Counted from the stretch's first letter, positions 1 through 7,893 are shown. The stretch: 21,086 bases of DNA from Chloroflexota bacterium (GCA_005879655.1 VBJK01000084.1:46359-67444), one strand, 5' to 3'. Notes: generated from the sequence alone by a model not told the origin. Program-made: numbers and translations.

Positions 1-30
1 GATGATACCGACAATAGAGAAGCGTCTCAT
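1..30 (-). CDS. Start of an unidentified gene running off the left edge
   Basis: An ATG at 28-30 (minus strand) is preceded by an AAGGAA ribosome-binding-like sequence about nine bases upstream. It opens a frame reading MRRFSIVGII that runs to the window edge. The basic residues followed by hydrophobic ones would fit the start of a signal peptide or membrane segment, but ten codons cannot identify a product. It would follow the DUF1963 gene on the same strand, 53 bases after its stop, so it may belong to the same transcript. Confidence 0.35.
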   Translation of the reverse strand, partial: MRRFSIVGII

Positions 31-83
31 CAGCTCTGTTCCTTTCCAAACATCTCTAAATTGAACAGATTACAATCATACCA

Positions 84-935
84 CTAATCGGCCTGCATGA
101 CCAGCCAAGCCGTTTCAAAGTGACGAGCTTGCAGATTAGTAGAGGTAATCCAGTAATAGAGCATACCGCTACTGCTCCAGCGCATCCCAATACGCTCATC
201 GGTATCGACTTGGAAGAGTAACGTCCAGTCTTTTGCTCCTTTGTTCAATGCTTGTGCCCGTGGATCATTTTCATCGGTGATGCCATGAGAGACGAGCTGG
301 CATTGCAAGCGCATGTCATCCTGAATGAGATCAGGGTTGCCAAGCAGACGATGACGGAAGGCACGCTGATCAGGCGGTGTAAGATTGGCAACCAGATCTT
401 CATATTTTTCCAGTTCTTCCTCACGCCAATCGTAGTTGGCAAGCTCGATTTGCGGCACTTGGGAGAGCGTCATTTCGCTTGCAAAACGGACAGAACTGGC
501 TTTGAAACGGCTCTTGCCAGGCAACGTAGCAGGGAAGGGGGTACGCTTAAGGGTGGTGAAATCGACTTCCTGAAAAAAGATCTGCCAGGCACCGCAATTC
601 TGTGGATCATCGCCGTATATGTCCTGTTTTGCATCGCAGAAGAAGAACCAAAGCAGGCCAGTTTTTGGTAAGGCTCCTTCCACGTCGTAGGGACTTACCT
701 CTGCGAGACGAATTTGAGCAATAAAGGATTGGGGAAGACCGTCAAATGCGGGCCAAGCCAGATCAGGCGGAAGGTCGGGGAGACCGCCGACTTTGGATAC
801 GCCAACAGGCAGGTGAGCCTCATCGACAGGAGTTGTATAAATGCGGATCGAGGGTTTTGCCAGAGCGTCAATATCTTTTAGGAGACGAGAAAGTCCGGCT
901 TGTTCAAATGCGGTGAGTAGGGCTGCTTTATCCAT
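84..935 (-). CDS. DUF1963 (YwqG-like) protein
   Basis: A 283-residue soluble protein with the features of the DUF1963/YwqG family: an early GGLPDLPPDLAWP segment (about residues 50-62), a following hydrophobic strand (SFIAQIRLAEVSP), a GLLWFFF strand, and a C-terminal region with LLFQVDTDERIGMRW and a short aromatic strand. No signal peptide or membrane segment is seen. The biochemical role of the family is not established to my knowledge, so none is assigned. The ATG start is supported by GGAGG nine bases upstream. The gene lies 137 bases downstream of the M50 protease gene on the same strand and may share its transcript. The family call is fairly secure. Confidence 0.8.
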   Translation of the reverse strand: MDKAALLTAFEQAGLSRLLKDIDALAKPSIRIYTTPVDEAHLPVGVSKVGGLPDLPPDLAWPAFDGLPQSFIAQIRLAEVSPYDVEGALPKTGLLWFFFCDAKQDIYGDDPQNCGAWQIFFQEVDFTTLKRTPFPATLPGKSRFKASSVRFASEMTLSQVPQIELANYDWREEELEKYEDLVANLTPPDQRAFRHRLLGNPDLIQDDMRLQCQLVSHGITDENDPRAQALNKGAKDWTLLFQVDTDERIGMRWSSSGMLYYWITSTNLQARHFETAWLVMQAD

Positions 936-1072
936 CGTAACGAACCTCCATAGCTAGGGTGATATCATCAAGTATGTGGTACCAATAGTAACACATTTTC
1001 GCTAGGATCTTCGTTTCACGGCAATATTATGCTGGTATTGCTCAACTTATGACAATGAAGTGTACTCCTCCA

Positions 1073-2158
1073 CTACGAACCTATGTCTGGGATAAGCGCG
1101 TGCGCTAGAGACATGCCCAACACGAGCACAGCAGCCAGGCCAAAGTAGAGCAGGCTGAGCATAATGCGTGTTCTCAGTGGGACAGTGTAATATGCCTTTC
1201 CGGCCTCCGTGAGCGGCTTTATACCACGACCCCACAGTTCCGCAGCTGCCATGACCACAAAAAAGAGGAGCCAGATGGAACCGTTGCCATTCATCCATTG
1301 CCAGATCTGGAACGCTAACAAGCCGACAAAGCCGAGTATCCAAACTCTTCGATCGATAGCCGCCAGTACACGACCCCCATCAAAAGGGACAATAGGGATC
1401 AAATTAAACAGGTTCATAAAGAAGCCAAAGTACGCCAGGGGTGCCCAGACAAATGGGCTGAGACTAGCCTGCGCAATATAGAGACAGACTGCCGAAGCTA
1501 CTGCACCCGCTATTGGACCAGCAATACCGACCTCCGCCTCGTCTTTTGCGTTGTGAGGCATCTGGCGCATGGTAACAGCAGCTCCTAGAAAGGGGATAAA
1601 GATGACACTACCAATTGGTATGCCTTTGATCTTCATGACCAGGGCATGGCCCATCTCGTGTATGAAGAGTAATGCAACCAGGCCAATCGCAAAAGGCCAG
1701 CCAAAGAGCAACGAATACACCATGATTGAGAAGAGAGCCGTAAAACCAGCCCAACCAAACTTCAAGAAAAAGACAAAACTTTTAAGCTTGAATAAGGCAA
1801 CCCCAATTGCTACAAGCCACGCCCATAACCTGGCCAGACCTTTCTTCTTGGGGGCCTTTTCAGCCGTCTCCAGTTGTGCCGCCTGCTGCTGTTCCGCGCC
1901 ATTATCGCTGGCATAATCATCGGCAGGCATACGATATGGACGCATTTGCTCTTCACTATAGGGTATAGGCTGGTCATACTCAGCATAATCGGCCTGATAT
2001 GGCGAGGCATACGGATCGCGTGGCGTTACCGGCTGAGCTACAGCGGCAGACTCTTCCTGTGCCTGGCCATAGTAATCAGGGCGAGTATAGTCTCTTCCGT
2101 CCACTTTACCCCCTCCATACTCATGATATTCAGGGGAACTATTGAAGTCTCGGTACAC
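1073..2158 (-). CDS. M50 (site-2 protease family) membrane metalloprotease
   Basis: A 361-residue integral membrane zinc metalloprotease candidate. The first ~105 residues are soluble, low-complexity and rich in Tyr, Asp, Pro and Gln, followed by a basic patch (KAPKKK). Several membrane segments then follow. The zinc motif HEMGH is at 167-171, and the second metal ligand lies in NLIPIVPFDGGR (Asp260), both diagnostic of peptidase family M50. Members cut membrane-spanning substrates, but the substrate here is unknown. The start is GTG with an AGAGG sequence close upstream. No ATG lies near enough to be a better start, so the N-terminus is less certain than the core. A promoter candidate and two copies of a short dyad lie in the leader. 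The long disordered head is unlike minimal M50 proteins and may mediate regulation or partner binding (inference). Confidence 0.9.
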   Translation of the reverse strand: MYRDFNSSPEYHEYGGGKVDGRDYTRPDYYGQAQEESAAVAQPVTPRDPYASPYQADYAEYDQPIPYSEEQMRPYRMPADDYASDNGAEQQQAAQLETAEKAPKKKGLARLWAWLVAIGVALFKLKSFVFFLKFGWAGFTALFSIMVYSLLFGWPFAIGLVALLFIHEMGHALVMKIKGIPIGSVIFIPFLGAAVTMRQMPHNAKDEAEVGIAGPIAGAVASAVCLYIAQASLSPFVWAPLAYFGFFMNLFNLIPIVPFDGGRVLAAIDRRVWILGFVGLLAFQIWQWMNGNGSIWLLFFVVMAAAELWGRGIKPLTEAGKAYYTVPLRTRIMLSLLYFGLAAVLVLGMSLAHALIPDIGS

Positions 2159-2196
2159 GCTAGCCTCTTTTCTTGTTGAGGTTATTTATGATTTTT

Positions 2197-2207
2197 CTAC
2201 AGTGTAG
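2197..2207. promoter_or_regulatory. Dyad CTACAGTGTAG in the leader of the M50 gene
   Basis: An 11-bp odd-centred palindrome (CTACA-G-TGTAG). A near copy lies at 2268-2278 (CCACAGTGTAT), 71 bp away centre to centre, just at the end of the candidate -10 hexamer. Two spaced copies around a promoter would fit a repressor operator pair. The factor is unknown. Confidence 0.3.
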
Positions 2208-2276
2208 AGCTTATTACCGTTTGGTAGCTCACCCCAGGCGAACCTTTGAGATTACACATGTTTTTTTCCACAGTGT

Positions 2277-2305
2277 ATTATATATTACGATCGAACATGT
2301 GCGAA
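2277..2305 (-). promoter_or_regulatory. Candidate sigma-70 promoter for the M50 gene
   Basis: Read on the minus strand: -35 TTCGCA (2300-2305), a 17-base spacer and -10 TATAAT (2277-2282, perfect consensus). Transcription would start near 2270 and leave a leader of about 110 bases before the GTG at 2158. The dyad CCACAGTGTAT at 2268-2278 overlaps the end of the -10 and the start point. Confidence 0.5.
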
Positions 2306-2340
2306 GGTTGACTTACTCCCCCATATGAGGGAAGCACAAC

Positions 2341-3612
2341 TCAAATAGTGGCGGGTGGCCCAGCTTGCTGCTGCTCAGGTTTAGCACTTCCTTCAAGCAA
2401 ACGCAACAGAAGCCTGAGTGCAGTCAGCACGGCCCGACGTTTATTATCACTGCGACTGCCATACCATGCAGAACCAGAGGTTGTTACGACACCCATCGGG
2501 CTTTCAATAGCGATATACATGGTACCGACAGGCTTATCTTCTTGCTTATCAGGGCCAGCTACCCCGGTTACACCTATGCCGAAATCAGTGCCTAGCCGCT
2601 CGCGTACGGCGTGAGCCATTGCTCGCGCCGTTTGCTCGCTTACAGCTCCATACTGATCCAAGATTTCGCGCGGCACTCCTAGTTGCGCTTTGAGGTCAAT
2701 GCTATATGCCACTAGACCACCAATAAAGTGGCTTGAGCTGGTATGAAAATCTGTAATTGTACTTGCTAACAAACCACCTGTCATGGATTCCATGGTGCTT
2801 AGCGTCTGATGGCGAGCCTGCAACAAGGTCCCTATGACACTGGCCAACGTATCTTTGTCCGTGCCAAAAACATAGCCCCCCAGGCGCTGACGAGCACTTA
2901 CCTCTAGTTCCGCAACTAAACGCTCTGCTTCATCGGGAGTCTTCGCTTTCGCACTGATACGTACATCTACTGCATCAGACTTGGCATACGTGGCAATAGT
3001 AGGATTGATACTATGGATCAAGTCACCGAGCCGCTCTTCAACTGTTGATTCGCCTAGTCCTGAAACACGTAGAATACGCGTGAAGATCATTCCTCCGGTA
3101 TGAGGAGCCAGACGGGGCGTTACCTCATGTTCCCACATATGTTGCATCTCACGTGGTACACCTGGCATAGTGACAATAATATGTCCATCTTTCTCGACCC
3201 ACCAACCCGGTGCAGTACCAACGGGATTAGGTAAGCTTTGTGCGGAAGGGATTAACGTTGCCTGTTTGAGATTTCGCTCAGGCATTGGAGCCTGTACGGT
3301 TGCAAATTTTGCCCGCAATTGTGCTTCTAGAGTAGGGTCTACGTGCATCGTTTCGCCTACTAATGCGCTAATGGACTCACGGGCCAGATCATCTTCAGTT
3401 GGCCCTAGCCCCCCTGTCATGATAATGACATCTGAACGGTCCCAGGCTCGTCTTAATGTTTCCACAATGCGCTCCTGGTTATCACCCACCTGCGACACAA
3501 AATACAGGTCAATGCCTAATGCAGCAAGGCTCTGTGCTAGATATGTGGCGTTTGTATCAGTAATATGTCCAAGCAAGAGTTCGGTACCACAGGAAATGAT
3601 CACTGCACGCAT
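2341..3612 (-). CDS. cinA: CinA-like protein (nicotinamide-nucleotide amidohydrolase family)
   Basis: A 423-residue protein with the full two-part CinA architecture. The N-terminal molybdopterin-binding-like (MoCF/COG1058) domain covers about residues 1-170, with the hallmark start SCGTELLLGHITDTNATYLA and MTGGLGPTEDD near 65. The C-terminal amidohydrolase domain starts near residue 260 (TLSTMESMTGGLLAS) and continues with SSHFIGGLVAYSIDLKAQLGV and GVTGVAGPD. CinA enzymes deamidate NMN to NaMN in pyridine nucleotide recycling, and many also have ADP-ribose pyrophosphatase activity. The usual ESCTGG motif reads ESMTGG here, with the Ser and Thr kept. The ATG is backed by GGAGG five bases upstream. 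It lies 25 bases after the aminotransferase stop, so it is probably co-transcribed with it. Confidence 0.93.
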   Translation of the reverse strand: MRAVIISCGTELLLGHITDTNATYLAQSLAALGIDLYFVSQVGDNQERIVETLRRAWDRSDVIIMTGGLGPTEDDLARESISALVGETMHVDPTLEAQLRAKFATVQAPMPERNLKQATLIPSAQSLPNPVGTAPGWWVEKDGHIIVTMPGVPREMQHMWEHEVTPRLAPHTGGMIFTRILRVSGLGESTVEERLGDLIHSINPTIATYAKSDAVDVRISAKAKTPDEAERLVAELEVSARQRLGGYVFGTDKDTLASVIGTLLQARHQTLSTMESMTGGLLASTITDFHTSSSHFIGGLVAYSIDLKAQLGVPREILDQYGAVSEQTARAMAHAVRERLGTDFGIGVTGVAGPDKQEDKPVGTMYIAIESPMGVVTTSGSAWYGSRSDNKRRAVLTALRLLLRLLEGSAKPEQQQAGPPATI

Positions 3613-3637
3613 GAGTCCTCCAAACGTTACTCATCTA

Positions 3638-4807
3638 TTAGCTTTGATGCTTCTTAATAAAACGCTCCATCCGTATCAGTGCCTCTTCAAGCTTATCAAA
3701 TGCCGTACAATACGCACAGCGTGCATAGCCCTTGCCAGCCGCACCAAAAGCGCTACCGGGGACCACCGCGACCTGTTCCTCAAAGAGCAACTTTTCTGCG
3801 AACTCTTCATCAGTCATGCCGGTACCACCAACATAAGGGAAGGCATAGAATGCCCCCTTCGGCTCATTACACGGCAAGCCAATACGATTGAGGCCAGCGA
3901 CAAACATACGGCGGCGGCGATCATAGTCGTCATGCATCAACTGGATATCCTCTGCGCCATGACGCAACGCTTGCAATGCTGCCTCCTGCGGAGCAGTACC
4001 CGCGCACATAATCGCGTACTGATGCACCTTCAACATAGCCTCAAGGATATGAGCAGGGGCCGCAACATAACCGACACGCCAACCAGTCATAGCATACGCT
4101 TTGGAGAAACCATCCAGCAAGATGGTGCGCTCCTGCATCCCAGGCAGAGCTGCAATACTCACATGCTCGATGCCATAGACCAAGTGACTATATACCTCGT
4201 CAATAGCGACCAGCAGGTCGTGCTCCACCGCCAACTTAGCAATACCTTCCAATTCTGCCCGCGCTACCACGCCACCAGTAGGATTATTTGGATTGCCGAT
4301 CAGAATCATCTTCGTACGGGGTGTAATCGCAGCCTCTATTTCAGCAGCACGCACACCAAAGCCATACTCAGCATAGGTAGGAACTGGCACGGGGATCCCG
4401 CCCGCAAAAATAACATCCGCCTCATACGCCACATAGCCAGGATCAGGCGAAATAACCTCATCACCTGGATCAATCAGGGTACGCATAGTCAGATCCACAC
4501 CTTCACTCACCCCTACCGTCACCAGAATCTCATGGCATGGATCATAGATTAAGCCATAACGACGCCCTAACATTGCAGCAATTTCTTGCCGTAGTTCAAG
4601 TATGCCATAATTTGAAGTGTACTGAGTATGTCCCTCCTCAATAGAGCGAATCCCAGCTCGCCGAATATGTTCAGGCGTCACAAAGTCCGGCTCACCTACC
4701 CCCAGCGAAATAACTTCCGGCATGGTATTGATAATATCGAAAAATCTGCGAATGCCCGAAGGTTTCACTAAGCGTACACGTTGTGCTAATACTTCACGTT
4801 TAAGCAT
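3638..4807 (-). CDS. Class I/II pyridoxal-phosphate aminotransferase
   Basis: A 389-residue fold-type I PLP enzyme of the AspC/DapL-like class. Visible landmarks are SLGVGEPDF (34-42), YTSNYGILELR (63-73), the substrate/cofactor loop NPNNPTG (172-178), Asp203 in AIDEVYSH, and the Schiff-base lysine Lys236 in FSKAYAMTGWRVGY. A conserved Arg near 366 (YARCAY) would bind the substrate carboxylate. It is cytoplasmic and moves an amino group between an amino acid and a 2-oxo acid. The exact substrate cannot be read from the sequence. The ATG is the first possible start because an in-frame TAA lies just upstream. The AAGGAG sequence is unusually far away, about 17 bases. The gene is 35 bases downstream of the cysteine desulfurase and 25 bases upstream of cinA, suggesting one operon. 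Confidence 0.92.
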   Translation of the reverse strand: MLKREVLAQRVRLVKPSGIRRFFDIINTMPEVISLGVGEPDFVTPEHIRRAGIRSIEEGHTQYTSNYGILELRQEIAAMLGRRYGLIYDPCHEILVTVGVSEGVDLTMRTLIDPGDEVISPDPGYVAYEADVIFAGGIPVPVPTYAEYGFGVRAAEIEAAITPRTKMILIGNPNNPTGGVVARAELEGIAKLAVEHDLLVAIDEVYSHLVYGIEHVSIAALPGMQERTILLDGFSKAYAMTGWRVGYVAAPAHILEAMLKVHQYAIMCAGTAPQEAALQALRHGAEDIQLMHDDYDRRRRMFVAGLNRIGLPCNEPKGAFYAFPYVGGTGMTDEEFAEKLLFEEQVAVVPGSAFGAAGKGYARCAYCTAFDKLEEALIRMERFIKKHQS

Positions 4808-4842
4808 ATCTATATAAATTTACACTCCTTTTTCTTTGTTAT

Positions 4843-5994
4843 CTATAATCCCAGGCCCCGTAACTTCTCAATCATGCCTGGCAACACTGCCAGCAGCGTT
4901 TCGATATCGGCTTGAGTATTGTCCTTACCTAACGTCAATCGCAAGCTACCGTGTGCCCACTCAGGTGGTATGCCTATGGCGACCAACACGTGTGATGGTT
5001 CGGTAGAACCGGAGGTACATGCTGAACCGGAGGAGGCTGCGATATTGAGCATATCAAGGCTGAGCAGGATCGATTCTCCTTCTACACGCTCGAAACAAAA
5101 GCTGGCATTGTTGGGCAGACGATGACTAGGGTGGCCCGTAAGACGACTTCCTGGAATGGCCAGAATGCCCGCGATCAAGCGATCCCGTAATGCGGTGATG
5201 CGCGGCGTTACCTCGGCTAGCTCATCGCGCACCAATTGCAATGCTGTTGCAGCGCCCACAATACCAGCGACGTTTTCAGTACCAGCGCGCCGCCCACGCT
5301 CCTGTGAACCGCCCTGAAGCTGAGGTAGGATACGCATGCCCTGCCGGACATAGAGAATACCCACACCCTTGGGTCCGTAGAATTTATGGGCCGAGAGCGA
5401 CAACATATCGACGTTTAATGCTGCAACATCGATCGGTAATGCGCCTCCCGCCTGCACGGCATCAACATGAAAGGGGATTTTGCGAGCGCGACAGATCCGC
5501 CCGATCTCGGCAATTGGCTCGATAGTACCAACCTCATTATTGGCGTACATCATCGAGACCAGAATGGTCTGATCGGTAATAGCCCGTGCCACGTCATCGG
5601 GATTGATCCAGCCATACTCATCGACTGGTATGTAGCTCGTTTTGAAGCCAAAGCGATCCAGGTATTGACAGGTATGCAACACGGCATGATGCTCAATTGA
5701 GGAGGTAAGAATGTGATTTCCCTTTTTCTGCGCGGTAAAAGCCATACCTTTGATGGCTAAGTTATCACTTTCCGAACCACAACCAACAAAAGCGATCTCC
5801 GTGGGACGGCAGTTTAGCAGCTCAGCCACCTGTTCACGCGAACGATCAATGGCTTGCATGGCATGACGCCCTAACGTATAAATGCTGCTAGCATTCCCAT
5901 ACTCGGTCGTCAGAAAAGGGAGCATTGCCTCCAAGACGCGCGGCTCTAGCGCTGTCGTGGCGGCATGATCAAGATAAATGGTGCGCGACGACAT
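4843..5994 (-). CDS. Cysteine desulfurase (NifS/IscS type)
   Basis: A PLP-dependent cysteine desulfurase of about 383 residues. It starts with IYLDHAATTALEP, has the histidine pair SIEHHAV, the PLP lysine in LSAHKFYGPKGVG (Lys204 counted from this start), and the active-site cysteine in SSGSACTSGS (Cys326), followed by EPSHVL. The cysteine sits in the longer loop typical of group I (NifS/IscS) enzymes, as opposed to SufS. It releases sulfur from L-cysteine as a persulfide for iron-sulfur clusters, thiolated tRNA or other acceptors. I chose the ATG at 5992-5994 because the family begins just before the YLDHAATT strand. A GTG eight codons upstream (6016-6018) is possible but has no Shine-Dalgarno. 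No iscU or other cluster assembly gene is adjacent. The nearby larE also concerns sulfur transfer, but a functional link is only inferred. Confidence 0.92.
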   Translation of the reverse strand: MSSRTIYLDHAATTALEPRVLEAMLPFLTTEYGNASSIYTLGRHAMQAIDRSREQVAELLNCRPTEIAFVGCGSESDNLAIKGMAFTAQKKGNHILTSSIEHHAVLHTCQYLDRFGFKTSYIPVDEYGWINPDDVARAITDQTILVSMMYANNEVGTIEPIAEIGRICRARKIPFHVDAVQAGGALPIDVAALNVDMLSLSAHKFYGPKGVGILYVRQGMRILPQLQGGSQERGRRAGTENVAGIVGAATALQLVRDELAEVTPRITALRDRLIAGILAIPGSRLTGHPSHRLPNNASFCFERVEGESILLSLDMLNIAASSGSACTSGSTEPSHVLVAIGIPPEWAHGSLRLTLGKDNTQADIETLLAVLPGMIEKLRGLGL

Positions 5995-6060
5995 ATTGTT
6001 CTCTATTCCAATGTCCACTCTTGTATTTTTCTATAAGGTGTGCATGAGACCTTCTGCTCG

Positions 6061-6069
6061 ATTATATCA
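6061..6069 (-). promoter_or_regulatory. Extended -10 promoter for the desulfurase operon
   Basis: On the minus strand the sequence reads TGATATAAT, a perfect TATAAT with the TG extension. No good -35 is seen at 17-18 bases, which extended -10 promoters tolerate. The start point would be near 6054, giving a short leader to the desulfurase start, so the desulfurase, aminotransferase and cinA could be expressed apart from larE. Confidence 0.4.
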
Positions 6070-6137
6070 TAACTTCGCCATAGCGGGAGATACGGCATGA
6101 GGACAACCTGCCAGGGCAATCACAAAGGACAATACCG

Positions 6138-6197
6138 TTCAAATAAGCCGTCCGCCGGGCAAGCACAAGGGATTGCCCGGCGGACGGCTTATTTGAA
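6138..6197. repeat. Perfect 25-bp inverted repeat (hairpin) related to the element at 8488-8629
   Basis: Arms 6138-6162 and 6173-6197 are perfectly complementary over 25 bp around a 10-base loop. Left of it, 6127-6137 resembles the left end of the element inserted in the nucleotidyltransferase gene (shared AGGACAAYACCG, TCAAATARGCCGTCCGC and CACAAGGGAT). Right of it, CCCCTACAA also matches that element. A weaker partial copy of the hairpin motif lies at about 6113-6129. The hairpin lies between the His-rich protein gene and the desulfurase gene and could end or attenuate transcription, although there is no T-run. Confidence 0.8.
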
Positions 6198-6200
6198 CCC

Positions 6201-6890
6201 CTACAAGTCACCCCAACTGTATGTAGTATCAGGCGTAATAGCGGGTGATTTATAGCCCATGGTAATGAGTGTATGAGCTGCAAGCGGAATAGCATGGAAA
6301 TCACCAGTATAGGGCTTGCCATCGACAAAGACTTGCCAATCGTTCGTGCTCTCTAACTGCACTGGATATTGCAGTTGGGGAAAGCGCTGACTCCACACAT
6401 GGAAAAAGTTCCCTAATGTATAGATTTTTTGCGTTGGTGCCTCGATATGGATAATACCGTCCGTCCTATGGACATGCAACCAGTAGATGCAGGAATTATC
6501 AGTTGCAATCCCTATATTTGCTGGAACATTTACAGGAGCGCCATTCATATATAAAGAGAGATGTACATGAATATGGTACGCCAGCTGCTCATTCTGCTCG
6601 CAAGCAATATTGTCAAGCGGCGGATACGCAGCATTTGCAGATGTATTACTATTGGTGTTCGTCGTTGGCGCGGTCGCTGACGGACTCGCTGTTCTGCTAT
6701 TAGCCAATGCATAGATGGCGAACGAGCTACCAGCAATGATCAACACTGCAATCACGATAGCGATGGCGAGACGCCAGTTGCGTACAGTACGTAAGCGTGC
6801 TTCTTCGCGGCGGCGCAGCTCTTCCCGTCGCTCGCGCCGTCGTTCCTGTTTTGTATGTTTTGCCAATGGATTCGTCAGTTGCTTGCTCAT
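6201..6890 (-). CDS. Exported, membrane-anchored His-rich protein of unknown function
   Basis: A 229-residue protein. The first ~38 residues are highly charged (Arg/Glu-rich, possibly coiled coil). A single membrane segment follows (about 40-62), then a Ser/Thr/Asn-rich linker and an outside domain from about 88. The domain carries clustered histidines: YHIHVHL (His106, 108, 110), LHVH (139, 141), IIHIE (148) and FFHVW (164), plus Cys97 and Cys134, which could pair. The motif spacing looks like a conserved family of exported bacterial proteins that I cannot name. Metal binding is an inference from the histidines. The ATG has GGGG upstream and lies 16 bases after the larE stop, so the two are probably co-transcribed. 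The TAG stop falls inside the TTGTAGGGG edge of the palindromic repeat, so the natural C-terminus may have been altered. Confidence 0.75.
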   Translation of the reverse strand: MSKQLTNPLAKHTKQERRRERREELRRREEARLRTVRNWRLAIAIVIAVLIIAGSSFAIYALANSRTASPSATAPTTNTNSNTSANAAYPPLDNIACEQNEQLAYHIHVHLSLYMNGAPVNVPANIGIATDNSCIYWLHVHRTDGIIHIEAPTQKIYTLGNFFHVWSQRFPQLQYPVQLESTNDWQVFVDGKPYTGDFHAIPLAAHTLITMGYKSPAITPDTTYSWGDL

Positions 6891-6906
6891 ACATTACCCC
6901 GAAGCT

Positions 6907-7776
6907 TTAATGAGTTTCCTCTGCTTTGCGCTTCTTGAAGAAACTCTCGTTCATGCTACCACTACGATAGCCTAATAGATCAACGGTGACGTAGGTATAA
7001 CCAATTTTGCGCAAACCCTCAGTGACCTTGCGGCTCATCTCGTCCTCAACCAAGCGAGGTATATCCGCACGCTCAACCTCGATACGGGCTACTTTGTCGT
7101 GGTGGCGCACACGCAATTGATGGAAGCCCAGTTCGCGCAGAAATTTTTCTGCCTTATAGATCATTTGTAGAGATGCAACATCAACCTTACTGCCATAGGG
7201 AATACGGGATGAGAAACAGGCCATAGCGGGCTTATCCCACACGGGCATCCCCAGCATACGAGCCACTGCTCTAATCTCGCGTTTGCCCATGCCAGCCTCT
7301 TTTAGTGGTCCCCGTACGCCAAATTCACGTGCCGCTCTCTGTCCTGGTCGATAATCGCCATCGTCATCTCTATTGACACCATAAGCAATATAGTGCAAGT
7401 TATGCTGCCTTGCTAATGGCTCTAAATGACTAAACAATTCAGTTTTACAAAAGTAACAACGATTGAAGTCATTTGCTACATAGCGCTCATCTTCAAGCTC
7501 GTGTGTCTCAAGGATAATCAGTGGCAAGCCCATCTGTTCAGCAACGGCCATTGCTTCAGCGGTCTCTTCAGCTGCATAGGCGGGCGAGGCGGCAAGCGCG
7601 CCTAGTGCACGCTCACTGAGGACATCATGCGCTACTTTGAGCAGGAGTGCACTATCAACGCCAACTGAATAGGCCACTAGCAGTGACTCCATTTCGCGCA
7701 GAATCGCCTGTACGTCTTCATATTTTGTTTGCGTCTCGGCATCCAATTGCTCAGCGCTCTCACTACTAACTAGCAT
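6907..7776 (-). CDS. larE: LarE-type ATP-dependent sulfur transferase
   Basis: A 289-residue PP-loop protein of the LarE family, which adenylates pyridinium-3,5-biscarboxylic acid mononucleotide and gives up a cysteine sulfur to build the nickel-pincer cofactor (family knowledge). The PP-loop is at 36-43 and reads AYSVGVDS, where the usual sequence is SGGVDS. RCYFCKTELF is at 106-115. The sacrificial-type cysteine lies in WDKPAMACFSSRIPYG (Cys187), and the C-terminal half is intact. The length is normal. The Gly-to-Val change in the nucleotide loop is unusual and might reduce AMP binding or mark a side branch. No larB, larC or larA is in the window. The ATG start has AGAGAG about 11 bases upstream. 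A promoter candidate with a symmetric operator-like dyad lies upstream. Confidence 0.88.
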   Translation of the reverse strand: MLVSSESAEQLDAETQTKYEDVQAILREMESLLVAYSVGVDSALLLKVAHDVLSERALGALAASPAYAAEETAEAMAVAEQMGLPLIILETHELEDERYVANDFNRCYFCKTELFSHLEPLARQHNLHYIAYGVNRDDDGDYRPGQRAAREFGVRGPLKEAGMGKREIRAVARMLGMPVWDKPAMACFSSRIPYGSKVDVASLQMIYKAEKFLRELGFHQLRVRHHDKVARIEVERADIPRLVEDEMSRKVTEGLRKIGYTYVTVDLLGYRSGSMNESFFKKRKAEETH

Positions 7777-7855
7777 GGTTAAACATCTCTCTTGATACAG
7801 TACCCCTACATAACCTCACGGCATAACGTCTCTATTTCGGGGTGATACTATTAGG

Positions 7856-7878
7856 TTAGCTGTTATTATAGCAGCTAA
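7856..7878. promoter_or_regulatory. Operator-like dyad around the larE -10 box
   Basis: TTAGCTG (7856-7862) and CAGCTAA (7872-7878) are perfect 7-bp inverted arms with nine bases between them, and they enclose the -10 hexamer at 7865-7870. This is where a dimeric repressor would block RNA polymerase. No regulator gene is adjacent, so the role is inferred. Confidence 0.35.
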
Positions 7879-7893
7879 GCACACAAACACCAA
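7865..7893 (-). promoter_or_regulatory. Candidate sigma-70 promoter for larE
   Basis: Minus strand: -35 TTGGTG (7888-7893), 17-base spacer, -10 TATAAT (7865-7870). The transcript would start near 7858, about 80 bases before the larE ATG. Confidence 0.5.

Noticed and set aside
3170..4552. Long open frame (460 codons) on the plus strand
   Set aside because: It lies opposite cinA and the aminotransferase, has no ribosome-binding site and no protein-like pattern. It is a mirror of the real genes' codon bias.
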